Positions 1 to 9,850 of a stretch of DNA of 64,000 nucleotides are shown in pieces. The stretch lies in assembly GCA_022478985.1 (NCBI GenBank), contig JAKSZP010005669.1, forward strand, positions 18,906 to 82,905. Direction: 5' to 3'. Both the position numbers and the translations under genes were made by a program. The DNA comes from Massospora cicadina. Its lineage: Eukaryota > Entomophthoromycota > Entomophthoromycetes > Entomophthorales > Entomophthoraceae. The notes under the pieces were generated by a model, which was not told where the DNA came from, ran no database searches, and saw only the letters and a program-made list of their open reading frames with translations. Position 1 is the stretch's first letter, and every line of letters starts with the position of its first letter.

Positions 1-893
1 CCTTGTGCTCCCCACGGGAAAGCCTCTTTGGTGCTTGTGGTTGGTTCATAATGCGCCTCTCCGCTGGCCTTGGCCGCCGAGGGGTGCTCTTGGAATGTGA
101 TGCCCTCCTTGGTGGGGCATGCATGTGCCTTATGGCTGAACACATCACAGTGGGTGCAGATGGGGGGTGCGCTGTCCATGGTTACCCGGAAAGGGTGGGT
201 GGTATGCCCTTCAATATTGATATATGTGGAGTGCGGGATCTGGGTTAGGTCCTTCATGATCTCCTTGGTTGGGGTCAGAACTGCGATGGCTTTGCCAGTG
301 CACAGGTGTGGCATCAGCATAAAGCATTGCATCTCAAAAGATTGTATTTCGCCATATACGGTGAGAACATCTTTTTTGTGTTGCTCCAAAATGTCACGTT
401 TTACCATAGTAGGCAAAAAGTCAAACGTGAGGAAAATTTGGTTGGATTTTGTCCATCTGGTGCGTTTGGTTTTGGCGATCTGTTGCCCTTCAGGGAGGTT
501 GATCACTACGTGCACCGCAGCAGCTTCATCTGCTGCCTCCTTGTTTTTGAAACTGAGGTCCAGCCAACTGCATGACATGGAGTGAGGTGTGATGTACACT
601 GCAGTCGGGAAAAAGTGTGCACATCCCCACAAAATTTTTCCCATAAAGCTGTTTGTTGGATGTCCATAAACACACAGACTCTGTATTTCACCAACGAGAG
701 TGGTTGGGAGTGCGGCGTGTTAATGTACTGGTTGCATCGCACTTGCCATGTGAGGATTTCTGGGGAAATAGTGACCACCAGTTTTTTTATTTTTTTCTAT
801 TTCACTGGTTTCTCAGGGGCGTTTTTGAACGTTTGAGGCTGTGGGCCTACCACCTGCTCCTCTTACCTTACTTGACCAACTGCTCCCTGACAT
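1..893 (-). pseudogene. LINE-A1 ORF1 (gag-like nucleic-acid-binding protein), degraded
   Basis: The homologous ATG lies at 893-891, matching the ORF1 start of the intact LINE-A3 copy at 46,667. The reading frame survives only in pieces: 778-506 encodes the region with VTISPEILTWQVRCNQYIN, matching the N-terminal third of the intact protein, and later pieces fall in other frames. ORF1 proteins of this class coat the LINE RNA in a ribonucleoprotein. The CCHC knuckle seen in the other copies corresponds to about 130-170 here but is not in a continuous frame. Frameshifts and a stretched A/T run near 780-805 show it is dead. Confidence 0.8.
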
Positions 894-988
894 GGGCGCA
901 GACTAATCTCCTCTGTGAGACTATCAAACTAGAATCAGACTTGAATTGAATGGGTTGCAAAAGTGATTGCAATGAGAGAGAAAAGTTT
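1..988 (-). mobile_element. LINE-A copy 1, 5' portion (cut by window edge)
   Basis: Non-LTR retrotransposon lying on the minus strand; its 5' end is at about 986-988 and the rest runs off the left edge. It aligns along its whole length with 23,770-24,779 (LINE-A2) and 45,770-46,760 (LINE-A3), down to the shared 5' terminus (plus-strand gaatgggttgcaaaagtg followed by gagaaagaaaagt). It is more diverged than the other two copies, which are close to each other. Only the 5' UTR and most of ORF1 are in view. The target-site duplication cannot be tested because the 3' end is off-window. Confidence 0.9.
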
Positions 989-1039
989 TGATTATTCTCA
1001 TCTAGCATCAGTGCAAAAAACTGGGGACAAAGAGGATAA

Positions 1040-1707
1040 TTTAATAGATCAGTCGTGGCCTGATCCTTACATTGACCTAACTAGCAAAGCAAAGCTTATT
1101 TTGAAAAATCAAAGGCCAAAAATTATAATTAAGTTCAGTAGGGGAATAGATAGGGGAAGGTTTTTCTGATATAAGGAGTCTGAGGTACAGGAGTGGAGTT
1201 TACCTGGTGGAATTACTCCAGACTGGCCAAAATGTTTTAAATTGTGATAAAATTGGACATTTAATAATTGCCTCCATAATTTGGGCATTTCTAAAGAGCC
1301 TAATATATTATGAAAGCTTAAATAAAAAGGCAGCAGATCTCAAGACAAAGACAGATCGTAAATGGTTATTTTACTTCTAGCGTGCTTAACAATCTAAATA
1401 AAATATTGCAATTAACCTGATTTTTGATATAATTGTTTTTTATGATAAGAAATATTGATCAGGAGTATGTGCTCAGACAATGAGTTAGGCCAGGCGTTGG
1501 CCTTATATTTGACATTGTTTTGGGGACAAAACATGCTGCTAGCATATAGAGCTGCCAAGACTTTTGTTCAAGATTATATTATGAATACCTGATCTAGCAT
1601 ACATGTTTATAGATTAGTATCAGTTGGCCTATCCATTATGTTGTCTCTTACATGGCTAGTGCTTCCCAATGCATTAGTGGCTCTCTGGCATGAACCCATC
1701 TTTTACA
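1040..1707 (+). repeat. 5' LTR of Ty3-A1
   Basis: About 668 bp, aligning with 7797-8474: shared landmarks include cctgatccttacattgacct near the start, the aggccaggcgttggcct segment about 180-200 bp before the end, and a terminal ..taca. The first dinucleotide has decayed from TG to TT. The last 180 bp also matches the Ty3-A2 LTRs. Confidence 0.85.
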
Positions 1708-2168
1708 ATAGAAAAAATTATAAATATTTTTCTTTCAGTCTTGTTGGGGCCCTATGAAGAGGTTTTGGTCTCAGGAGGGGAGGAATGGTATTGAGATGCA
1801 TTGACTGTGGTGTTGGTGAAGATTTCACTAGCATTCTTGTTGCAGTAGGTATGCAGGTATGGGTTGCTGTTATGATAAAATCAGCGGTAAACCAGTTGTA
1901 CCAAAATCCAGTAATGAGTGATAAGCCTTTCCCCTGGAAGAGGTAAAGAAAATTCATCAAACATCTGCACAGACTGATTTCAGGCGCTTCTGGACCAGGC
2001 GGTAAGAGGGAAAGCCCTAGTTTACTACAAATTGCCCAAGTGATGGATGCATTAACATCATATTTTGTGGGATGGATCCAAGACTTGCTTAAAGAGCAGG
2101 ATCAACACCCAGGTTCTATGGACAAATGTTTGGATTTTTTTGACCGTTTGGCCTGCCCAGATGAGGGT

Positions 2169-2819
2169 TGTAACAAATGGAACCACCCAGATTCCATTCG
2201 CCAGATGCCTGAATTTTCAGTGGAGTAAATCGATGGTGAAATAGGCCCAACAGCCAAGTTGGATCACTGAAGAATGCTGGGATGGTTTAATAATACCAAC
2301 CCATCTTTAACTCTCAAAATTTGGGGAAACCTCAGATGCAGAAAAAGAATGGCAGGCAAGCGAGGATGCAAATCCTCAAAGTAACCCTTATTTTTATTTA
2401 GTGTAATAAAATTGAGTGAGGCGTTCCTGGCACATCTCTGGCATTGCAAGCGTGACAAGAAAAATACAGAGCAACTGGGGAGGGCCAATGTCCCAGAAGC
2501 TCAAGGGTTTTGTTTTTGTGACAAAACCTTGTCACGCCCAACGCTCAGGTAAGGCATGAGGCCTAAACGGCCAAGAGAAGCTGCAAAAATTCCGAACTGA
2601 GGTTTGGAATGATGGGGGCTTGATATCTTAAAGGTCGCATTTTTGGGAAGCCCTCTCCTGGCCATGCTTGAAGCTCTTTTTGAGCCTAAAGCATATCTTG
2701 GAGCGGCAAAACCCTAGTTCCAAGCCACCTTATTTGGAAATCCCTCAGGCGTTTTGACTCAAAATAGGAATCTGATTTTGAGTTAAAATGAGACATATGG
2801 TTTGAACCATTTCATCACA
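2169..2819 (-). repeat. TRIM-T1 LTR, left copy
   Basis: 651-bp direct repeat of 3336-3985. In the inferred minus orientation this is the 3' LTR. Most differences from the other copy are single-base transitions with a few short gaps. Confidence 0.85.
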
Positions 2820-3335
2820 TCACCCCTCACTAAAATGAAAACCCCCAAAAAGAGAGTTTACAAGCAGGAGGCCGCCACCATGAGGGCTTCTTGGGGCGAG
2901 TTACCTCGAGTCCCAAGAAAATTATCCAGAATCAATTCTGGATCCCTCGTGGTGAGGGAAACCCTGATGAGGGCAAGTTAAGACTGGGCTACTGGATCAG
3001 CCCACCTGATGTGAGGAGCATGCCCAGCACTTGGAAGGGATGTGCTAGCTAAAAGGGTGCGCAGTTCAGCGCATCCTGGTTGCAACCACCACATAAAGGG
3101 TCTGATCCAAAAGGGAGGGAATCTGCTGGGCCAGGTTCCTGTGGTGCCTTCCAATCTCTGATGAGGGGGAGACCTCATCTGAATAAACACCCACCTTCAC
3201 CTTGATTTCAGGGTTGTCCATAAGTCACTGGCTCCCTCCAGTTCTGGTTACTCACAACTGGGACTCAAGGCAACAAAGAGGTTGGGTGAATGGATCTTGG
3301 AATTGGGAAAAAGGAAAAAGGTGAGTCCATAATTA

Positions 3336-3985
3336 TGTAACAAATGGAACCACCCAGATACTGTTTGCCAGATGCCTGAATTTTCAGCCAAGTAAATTGA
3401 TGCTGAAATAGGTCCAACAGCTGAGTTGGACCACTTAGGTAAGAGGGGGTTTAATAATACCAACCTATCTTTAACTCTCGAAATTTTGGGAAATCTCAGA
3501 TGCAGAAAAAGAATGGCAGGTAAGCGAGGATGCAAATCCCCAAAGTAACCTTTATTTTTATTTAACACAATAAAATTGAGCAAGGCGTTCCCAGAATTTC
3601 TCTGGCATTGCAAGCGTGACAAGAAAAAGACAAGCAACTGGGGAGGGCCAATGTCCCAGAAGCTCAAGGGTTTTGTTTTTGTGACAAAACCTTGTTGCAC
3701 CCAACGCTCAGGTAAGGCATGAGGCCTAAACGGCCAAGAGAAGCTGCAAAAGTTCCAAACTGAGGTTTGGAATGACAAGGGCTTGACCTTTTAAAGGTCG
3801 CACTTTGGGAAGCCCTCTCCTGGCCATGCTTGAAGCTCTTATTGAGCCTAAAGCATAGCTTGGAGCGGCAAAACCCTGGTTCCAAGCCATCATTAGTTGG
3901 AAATCCCTCAGGCGTTTTGACTTGCAAATAAAGAATCCAAAGTTTGAGTCAAAATGATACAAACGGTTTGAACCATTTCATCACA
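3336..3985 (-). repeat. TRIM-T1 LTR, right copy
   Basis: 650-bp direct repeat of 2169-2819 (5' LTR in the inferred orientation). A purine-rich stretch at 3305-3324 just outside it could instead be read as a plus-strand polypurine tract, but it is separated from the LTR by about 11 bp, so I prefer minus orientation. Confidence 0.82.
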
Positions 3986-4905
3986 AGGGCCAGGATGAGG
4001 CATGGTCAACATTATTAATGGCAAACCAAGGGCATGGCTTAGTTGATGAATATGCGCAGGTTTTCCATCTGCTGGCAAAGGTGGCTTGGGTTGAAGACTT
4101 GCAATTGTCATGAATAAACAGAAATTATTTGCAGCCTAACTTTATTATGGCATTAACAGCAGCTAAAATTTAGGTTATATAGCTGAAGGAAATCATGCTG
4201 GCTCAGCAGGTTGAGAAACAGCCTTTATTGGCATGAAACTGGAGTGAAGGGTTGATGTCCCCTGGATGGGTGCAATCACTGGTGGGTGGTCACCAAGGAC
4301 ACAGTGGTTGGCATGCCATACCCCATAACTTTGGTAATGTACAGCGGGGAGCGCGGCAAGTGAATCTGGATGATTTGAATAAAGTAGTGAGCCAGGGACA
4401 AGAAACAGAGAGTGGATCTAAAAAATGGCACCTTCAAATTTACAATTAAAAACATATCTAAGATCAAATATGAGTCTTATCTTGTCCTCATTTAATTGTT
4501 CCACTGGAGTTATGTGCACAAAATGGGACAAAATGAGGTGATGACTATGGTGGATACGTGGGAAGAGGAGAATTACGTTGAGTTATCAGTAGCAAGAAAG
4601 CTGGGGTTGTGGATTTAAAAGGGACCCAATGTCATTTTTGCCAATGTTTCAAAAAAAAAACTCCCTTGTGGCTCATGAGCTCCTAGTTGGGACATGGAAG
4701 GATTCCTTTTGGGTTAAAGAAAAACTTAAGTGCCATGGAAAATTCAACCTATATGATAGTAGTGGGGATGCGGTGGCGGCATCAGTTCTGCGCAATAGTT
4801 AGTATACCATTTCATGAGGTTGCTTTTAATCAAGGGATGGGATCCCAATGAAGTGAAGGTTGGTAGTAGGATAGTCTCATTCCATGGAAATTAATAGCTT
4901 AAAAT

Positions 4906-7775
4906 TTGATAAATGCAAAGGAGTTGCCAGATGAATACCAGTATTTTATGAAAATGCTTGGCCTCAAGAAGGATTTGATATCTCCCCTACAGGCCTGTTT
5001 GCTTTCTCTTTTTGTTTTAAGGAGGGGGAGGAGCTACCCAAAGTATGTGCCATTTATCCATTTAACCAGCGAAAAATCAGCATTGGAGGAGCATGTTGGA
5101 CCAATGCTGATTGAGGGGCTCATTTGCTTTCCAAATAAGCTGTAGTATCACCAGTGCTGTTAGTATTAAATGGGAGTCAGAGTTGTGGCCATGCGTGGAT
5201 TTCTGACAGTTAAATGCAGTTACAAGATCAACCCCTATTCAAAAAATTTACTAGCCGATGATTCCCTAATGGTCATGGGGTGCACACTCTTTATTAAATT
5301 CAACCTCAAAGATGCTTTCACCCAAGTTCCAATGAAACCTAAACAAAGCTATATGGCGTTTAAGTGCTACACAGTATGTTTAAATAGCTAGTATGGTTGT
5401 TTGGGGTGCAAAATGACCTTGAAAGCTTTTCAACGTATGATTGATCATGTCATGGGGTAATGATTGATCATGTCATGGGGGTAATGATTGGCTGCTGTTG
5501 TGTGGCTTACATGAACAATATCTTAGTATTTTCCTATTCAGAGGAGAAACATGTTAATGATGTGTGAGAGGTTTTTGATAAAATTTCTAAGGCAGGCTTA
5601 AGGTTGAAGCCATCCAAATGTGAACTTTACATAAGATCAGTAATGGTCTTGGGAAATAAGGTGTTCCAGGATGGCCTTAGAATCCGTCCAGACAAGTTGC
5701 GTTCTGTGTGGGCGTGGAAGGCCCTGACGAATCAAAAAGGGTGCAGAGCTTTTTAGGAACAGTGAACTTCCTATGGCGGTATTTAAAAGATCTGTCAGAA
5801 ATAACCTTAACACTCATGCGTTTGCTTGAAAATGTTCCTTTTGTATAGGTAAAAGAAGAAGATTGGGCATTTAAAGGGTTAAGGGAAAAGTTGCTCTCAG
5901 CTCTTGTTTGGAAATTTAGATCCCAAGTATCCATTTGTGTTGACACAGATGACTCAAATTATGCAGTGGGAGCATTTTTACAAAAGAGGGAGGATTGGTG
6001 GAACGCCCTGGTTACTATTTTAGTTGTAAGATGATACCAGAGGAAACCAACTATCCAATATATGATAAGGAAATATTGGTGGTATTGGCCCTAAAGATAT
6101 GGCAACATCTTCTGCTTTATGCCCGCCATAACTTTGCGGTTTAAATAGTCCATAAGGCCTTGGAATATTACCAGTCCCTTAGGAAGATGGACCAGAGGCA
6201 GGCCCATTATTATATGGAGTTAATTCAGTATATTTTCAAGTGGAATACCATCCAGGATCAGCCAATACCATCACTAATTGGCTGAATAAGGATTCAGTAT
6301 ATTCCACCAAAAGGGAAGAGCTGGAAGAGTTTAAACAGCCACTTTAAGTAATACAGACCAGTTCACAATAATTGAAGTTGGAGAAAGTGAGTTAGGCACA
6401 AAGATCTGCAAGGATCAAAGATAGAGTCTGTTTGGTTGAAAGTTATGGTACAAGTTTGTGGAAGGACAATGGGATGTCCAACACCAAATGTATGAAAAGA
6501 AAAGTAGGTTGTTGTACTACAATTCATGTGTAAGGGTTCCACGTCAGTAATTACAGATGGTGTTGTTTTACTCACATGATCATCTGTTAGCAGGTCATAC
6601 TGGGGTTGATAAAACATTGAAATTGGGGCGGTGGGACAATTTATGACCAGTCCTTAAAAATGATGTCATGAAATACATCAGAGGATGTCTAATCTACGCT
6701 AAGAAAAACCCTCAAGGAAGGCACTTACTGGTAAATTGAAACCCTCCAAATTCTTAATCGTTTATGGTCTCAGTTAGTGTGGATTTCATAACATGACTAC
6801 CAAGGGTCCAAGAAAAAGGATGCTATAATAGTAATTGTTGACCATTTAACCAAATACAAAGAATTCTTTCCATGCACAACCCATATTTCAGCAAAGGGTG
6901 CAATGAATATCTTTGTGGATGAGATTTTTGAGCAGTATAGACTACACAAAGAGATCATCTAAGATTCTGGGCCCCACTTCATTTTAAGAATTTTTAATTT
7001 TTTTGGAAAGTTTATTATACATTTGTGTCAATCCTCACCATATCACCCCCAGTCAGATGGGCAAACAAGGAGAGTTAATCAAATACTGGAGCAATATCTC
7101 CGTTGTTATGTCTCTTCCTGACAGGATGGCTGGGTTTTGTGGGCCTGATTAGCTCAATTCGCCTACAATAATTGGTGCCAGTCTTTAATGTGAATTTCAC
7201 CATTATTTTCAAAACACAGATTATATCCTACATTAGAGGGAGGATCAGGTAATGGAGGTTGTCAGGGGGCAAATGATCTAGTCAGTACTATGTCTAGCAT
7301 TGGGAAAGTATTATAGGGAAACTTGGAACAGGCTATCACATGGCAAAACAGCAAGCAGAATGGCTTAGAGCTCCAGATCCTCAGTTTGGACCTAGAGATT
7401 GGTACTCATTTTGGCAAAAAACTATGCCATACCAGTGAAGAGTCAGAAGTTGGGTCCAATGGCCTTAGACCCATATAAGTTTCACCATGCCATAAATGAG
7501 GTCACAGCTGAAATAGAGCTTCTGGAGGGGTCTAAGGACCATCCAGTAATCCATGCATCACAGCTGCACCCATTTAAAGGAGTAAAACCCAGTTGGCCTG
7601 GACTATTAAGCCCATGGAAGGATGATGGATGGTAATATGAGGGTTATTAGATTTTGAATGCGCATTGGATCAGAGGACGCCAAAATTTCCTAGTAAAGTG
7701 TAATGGGTACCCTGTGGAGGAAGTGAAATGACAGATTCAGGAGGAATGTGCTTGATGCTAGAATAAAAGTAAGTT
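4906..7775 (+). pseudogene. Ty3-A1 pol remnant (RT, RNase H, integrase, chromodomain)
   Basis: Order matches Ty3-A2. 4906-5145 is the RT lead-in (..KELPDEYQYF..). 5170-5391 is RT with FIKFNLKDAFTQVPM, the decayed form of the LDLxDAFNQV palm motif. 5500-5640 has the YMNNILVF-like active-site region, where the catalytic D residues have become N. 5930-6130 holds the RNase H start and the YDKEILVVLALKIWQH motif. 6590-6720 is the integrase HHCC region (HLLAGHTGVDKTLK, CLIYAKKNP). 6770-7100 is the integrase core. 7399-7635 is the integrase C-terminus (MVLILAKNYAIPVKSQKLGP) and 7640-7750 a chromodomain relic. There are stop codons throughout, so no enzyme can be made. Confidence 0.85.
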
Positions 7776-7784
7776 TCTTGCCTC

Positions 7785-7796
7785 ACAGGGGGGTGA
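7785..7796 (+). promoter_or_regulatory. Polypurine tract of Ty3-A1
   Basis: acaggggggtga immediately precedes the 3' LTR. It is nearly identical to the tract of Ty3-A2 (acaagggggcga, 62,208-62,219). It primes plus-strand DNA synthesis in this family. Confidence 0.75.
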
Positions 7797-8474
7797 TGTA
7801 ACAGATCCAGAGCAGCCTGATCCTTACATTGACCTAGCTAGTGAAATCTCGCATTATTAGAAGAAAATGAAGGTTGAATTATCAAAAATTAATTCAATAG
7901 AGGAACATATAGTGGATCATTTTTCCATAGGTAAGGACTCCAAGGTACAGGAGTGGATGTTAATTCAGTAGAATTACTCTCAACTGGCCTGAATGCTTCG
8001 AGTTGTGATAAAATGGGACACTAAATTGTGTACCATTATATGGGAATCTCTTAGGAGTTCAAGAAAGCATAAAAGCATAAATAGAAATAGCAGCAGATAT
8101 ATTAAGATGAAGATGAGATTCAAAGAGTCAAAACTGTCTTCTAGAGTGCATAACAATCTAAAATAATAGTGAAATTAGTCTTATTTAAAGATATAAAATT
8201 GTTATTTTATATTAAAGAAATATTAGTTAAGAGAATGAGCTCATACAGTGAGATAGGCCAGGCGTTGGCCTCATTCTAGACATTGTCTTGGAGACAAACC
8301 GTGCTGTTAGCTTGTAGAATCGTCAGAACTGTTGTTCAAGATTAGGGCGCAAACTCCTGATATAGCGTACATGTTTATGGATTGGTATTAGCCAGCCTAT
8401 CAATATGTGGTCTCTTACATGGCTAGTACTGCCCAATGCATTTGTGGCGTGCTGGCGTGAACTAACCCACTACA
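7797..8474 (+). repeat. 3' LTR of Ty3-A1
   Basis: 678 bp, TGTAACAG..CTACA, direct repeat of 1040-1707. It is better preserved at its termini than the 5' copy. Confidence 0.88.
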
Positions 8475-8484
8475 TTATAGACCT

Positions 8485-8915
8485 TACCGCATTGCTTTAA
8501 AGGTAGGTCATGCCTCCTATCAGTTTAGCCTTCCACCAAAGTTTCACATCTTTTCCACATTTATATGAGCAAACCAACTCAGTTTGAGGGCCCCCTCCTG
8601 AGACTTCTGAGTCATATCTCATAGATGGGACATCTGATTGGGAAGTGGAGGTGTTTGTGGCCTCCCCATATAAGAAAAAGGCTCAAATACCTCATATTGT
8701 GGAAAGGTTTTGATGTCATGGAGAACAGCTGGGTTCCAGCCTGTGATTGTGCTCATGCACAGAACCTCCTTGATAGATTCCACAAGCGCTTTCCCAATGC
8801 TGCAGGCCCCAAGGCAACCAATGAAGCAACCACCATGAAACTTGCTCCTTCTCACAGAGACTTTTCCCCTGATAACACCCATGAAAGAGGGGTGGTGCCT
8901 CATAAGCCAGAGGGC
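8485..8915 (+). pseudogene. Ty3-D integrase C-terminus and chromodomain
   Basis: The piece at 8485-8620 is an integrase C-terminal barrel remnant. After a frame change, 8670-8800 reads RLKYLILWKGFDVMENSWVP followed by DCAHAQNLLDRFHKRFPNAAGPK, a standard retroelement chromodomain with the aromatic Y/W positions and the terminal helix. Chromodomains of this class direct integration to modified-histone chromatin. The closest relative in the window is the chromodomain of Ty3-C (minus strand, 25,854-25,700), which shares DCAHAQ and FHKR. The frame past 8820 runs through the end of pol to the LTR. Confidence 0.75.
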
Positions 8916-8917
8916 AA

Positions 8918-9850
8918 TGTCATGACCCATAACATAACTATGAGTACTTGTTGCAAGGACAAGGAGGAGATCAACAAGGGTAAAAGGATCAAGTTGGTCG
9001 CCTTTTTTGGCCTAAATTATACCCTATTCCAATCTTGGGCTTAAGTCTGGCCATGTTGGTTTTAAGGCTATGTGTGATGGGGCAGCTGGAAATTCATATA
9101 TGACTTGAATTTTTCTAGTTATTAATTAACAAGGGTGAGTCATTGTATTTAATGGGAAATTTGTACTTGAATCCCATTTGGTTTATCATATTTCACAATC
9201 AGGAAAATTACAACTCTAGTCAATTGCACAAGGTTTGGACCTCTAAAGTTATAGCACTACTTCTGATAGTAAGTTGATATTATTGCCTAGATTTTTGTTC
9301 AGTACTGCAGCAAGTTGATCATGGCCCTCCTACCTCAATTCCTTTATAGTCTTTTTGCTGAGACCAATATCTTTGTCAGTTGACTATTTAACAAAAAACT
9401 CTATCTGATTCTTATCAGATGAAGCCTTGGTTTGACCTTGTCGCTGACCTCTTTGAGGAGGTCTCTAACATTATAGGTCATTTTATACTTACTAACTTAT
9501 ATACAATCCTATTTTGCTCTGGTGGAACCTGGGCCCCTCTGGCTTGAAGCTCTGAGAGTCTAGACTCTGAGTTGCACTTGGTGATAGACTCCTCCTTGGC
9601 ATTTTACCAAGTCCTTGCCTTTTTAGTCTATCTAGCTATTTATATAATTTTTTGTACCCTCTTATTGGTCCATTTAGTACTGACACCATTTGTTGTTCTC
9701 TTTTTTCTTTGCTGATATTGGTTTGTTACTTGATTGTGTGGTTGTGCATTCCTCACTACCACTCCAGGAATGGGAGAATTACAAGCACTCTCCTTACAGT
9801 TACTTTGTTTTGCACCTCAACGGCATCATTACCTGTGCCCTAATGGTGCC
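8918..9850 (+). repeat. Probable 3' LTR of Ty3-D
   Basis: Starts TGTCATGACCCATAAC just after the pol remnant. No second copy exists in the window to fix the right end, and the sequence around 9800-9845 is only a guess. It contains no convincing coding region: the small frame at 9652-9843 is hydrophobic and unsupported. Confidence 0.45.

Larger units (their letters stand above)
2169..3985 (-). mobile_element. TRIM-T1, miniature non-autonomous LTR retrotransposon inside Ty3-A1 gag
   Basis: Two nearly identical direct repeats of about 650 bp (2169-2819 and 3336-3985) start TGTAACAAATGG and end CATTTCATCACA, flanking only 516 bp of internal DNA with no gag or pol similarity. The immediate flanks are agggt (2164-2168) and agggc (3986-3990), a 5-bp target duplication with one change. 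Joining the flanks restores the gag sequence seen in Ty3-A2 near 58,460-58,500 (..gatgaggg / caggatgaggcatgg), which confirms the insertion. I infer minus orientation because, on that strand, a G-rich tract (gtgaggggtga) abuts the TGTGATG terminus as in Ty3-A elements. Each LTR carries a strong hairpin (ggttttgtttttgtgacaaaacc family) near 2507-2530 and 3668-3692. Such elements depend on pol proteins supplied by another element. Confidence 0.85.
1718..4470 (+). pseudogene. Ty3-A1 gag remnant, interrupted by TRIM-T1
   Basis: Capsid-coding remnant on both sides of TRIM-T1 (about 1718-2168 and 3986-4470). Identified by alignment to the gag region of Ty3-A2 (58,103-58,900): the stretches around gaccgtttggcctgcccagatgagg before the insert and gaatatgcgcaggtttt after it have direct counterparts there. 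Gag would form the particle in which reverse transcription occurs. No continuous frame and no intact knuckle remain. 4470-4900 aligns loosely with the gag-protease linker of Ty3-A2 and holds no usable ORF. Confidence 0.65.
1040..8474 (+). mobile_element. Ty3-A1, Ty3/gypsy LTR retrotransposon (decayed, carries TRIM insertion)
   Basis: Two direct LTRs (1040-1707 and 7797-8474) bracket plus-strand gag-pol remnants, with a polypurine tract (acaggggggtga) directly before the 3' LTR. The element belongs to the same family as Ty3-A2 at 57,165-62,893: LTR ends (tgtaacagat / tgtgacagat and ctaca), polypurine tract and protein order all match. It is clearly older, with stops every few dozen codons. The 5-bp flanks (gataa and ttata) do not match, so the original target duplication is lost or rearranged. 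Length is about 7.4 kb including the 1.8-kb TRIM-T1 insert in gag, so about 5.6 kb without it, close to Ty3-A2. Confidence 0.9.
8475..9850 (+). mobile_element. Ty3-D, 3' remnant of a chromodomain gypsy element
   Basis: Only the end of pol and one LTR-like tail are present; no matching 5' LTR occurs in the window. The protein frame at 8485-8620 gives an integrase C-terminal stretch (YRIALKVGHASYQFSLPPKF), followed by the chromodomain. A TGTCATGACCC terminus at 8918 is a plausible LTR start just downstream of the coding end. The LTR end is uncertain and placed near 9840-9850. Ty3-A1 abuts it on the left and may have inserted into its integrase. Confidence 0.65.

Noticed and set aside
963..1169. 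A 68-aa plus-strand frame spanning the LINE-A1 end and the Ty3-A1 LTR start
   Set aside because: It crosses two element boundaries. The part FDYSHLASVQKTGDKED loosely resembles an integrase C-terminus into which Ty3-A1 could have inserted, but the match is too weak to claim.
2880..2981. A 33-codon frame in TRIM-T1 with an ideal start context (gccgccaccatgagg)
   Set aside because: It is very short, lies on the strand opposite to the inferred element orientation, and encodes nothing recognisable; chance is enough.
1040..8479. A target-site duplication around Ty3-A1
   Set aside because: The 5-bp flanks gataa and ttata do not match at the positions set by LTR alignment; I do not claim one.
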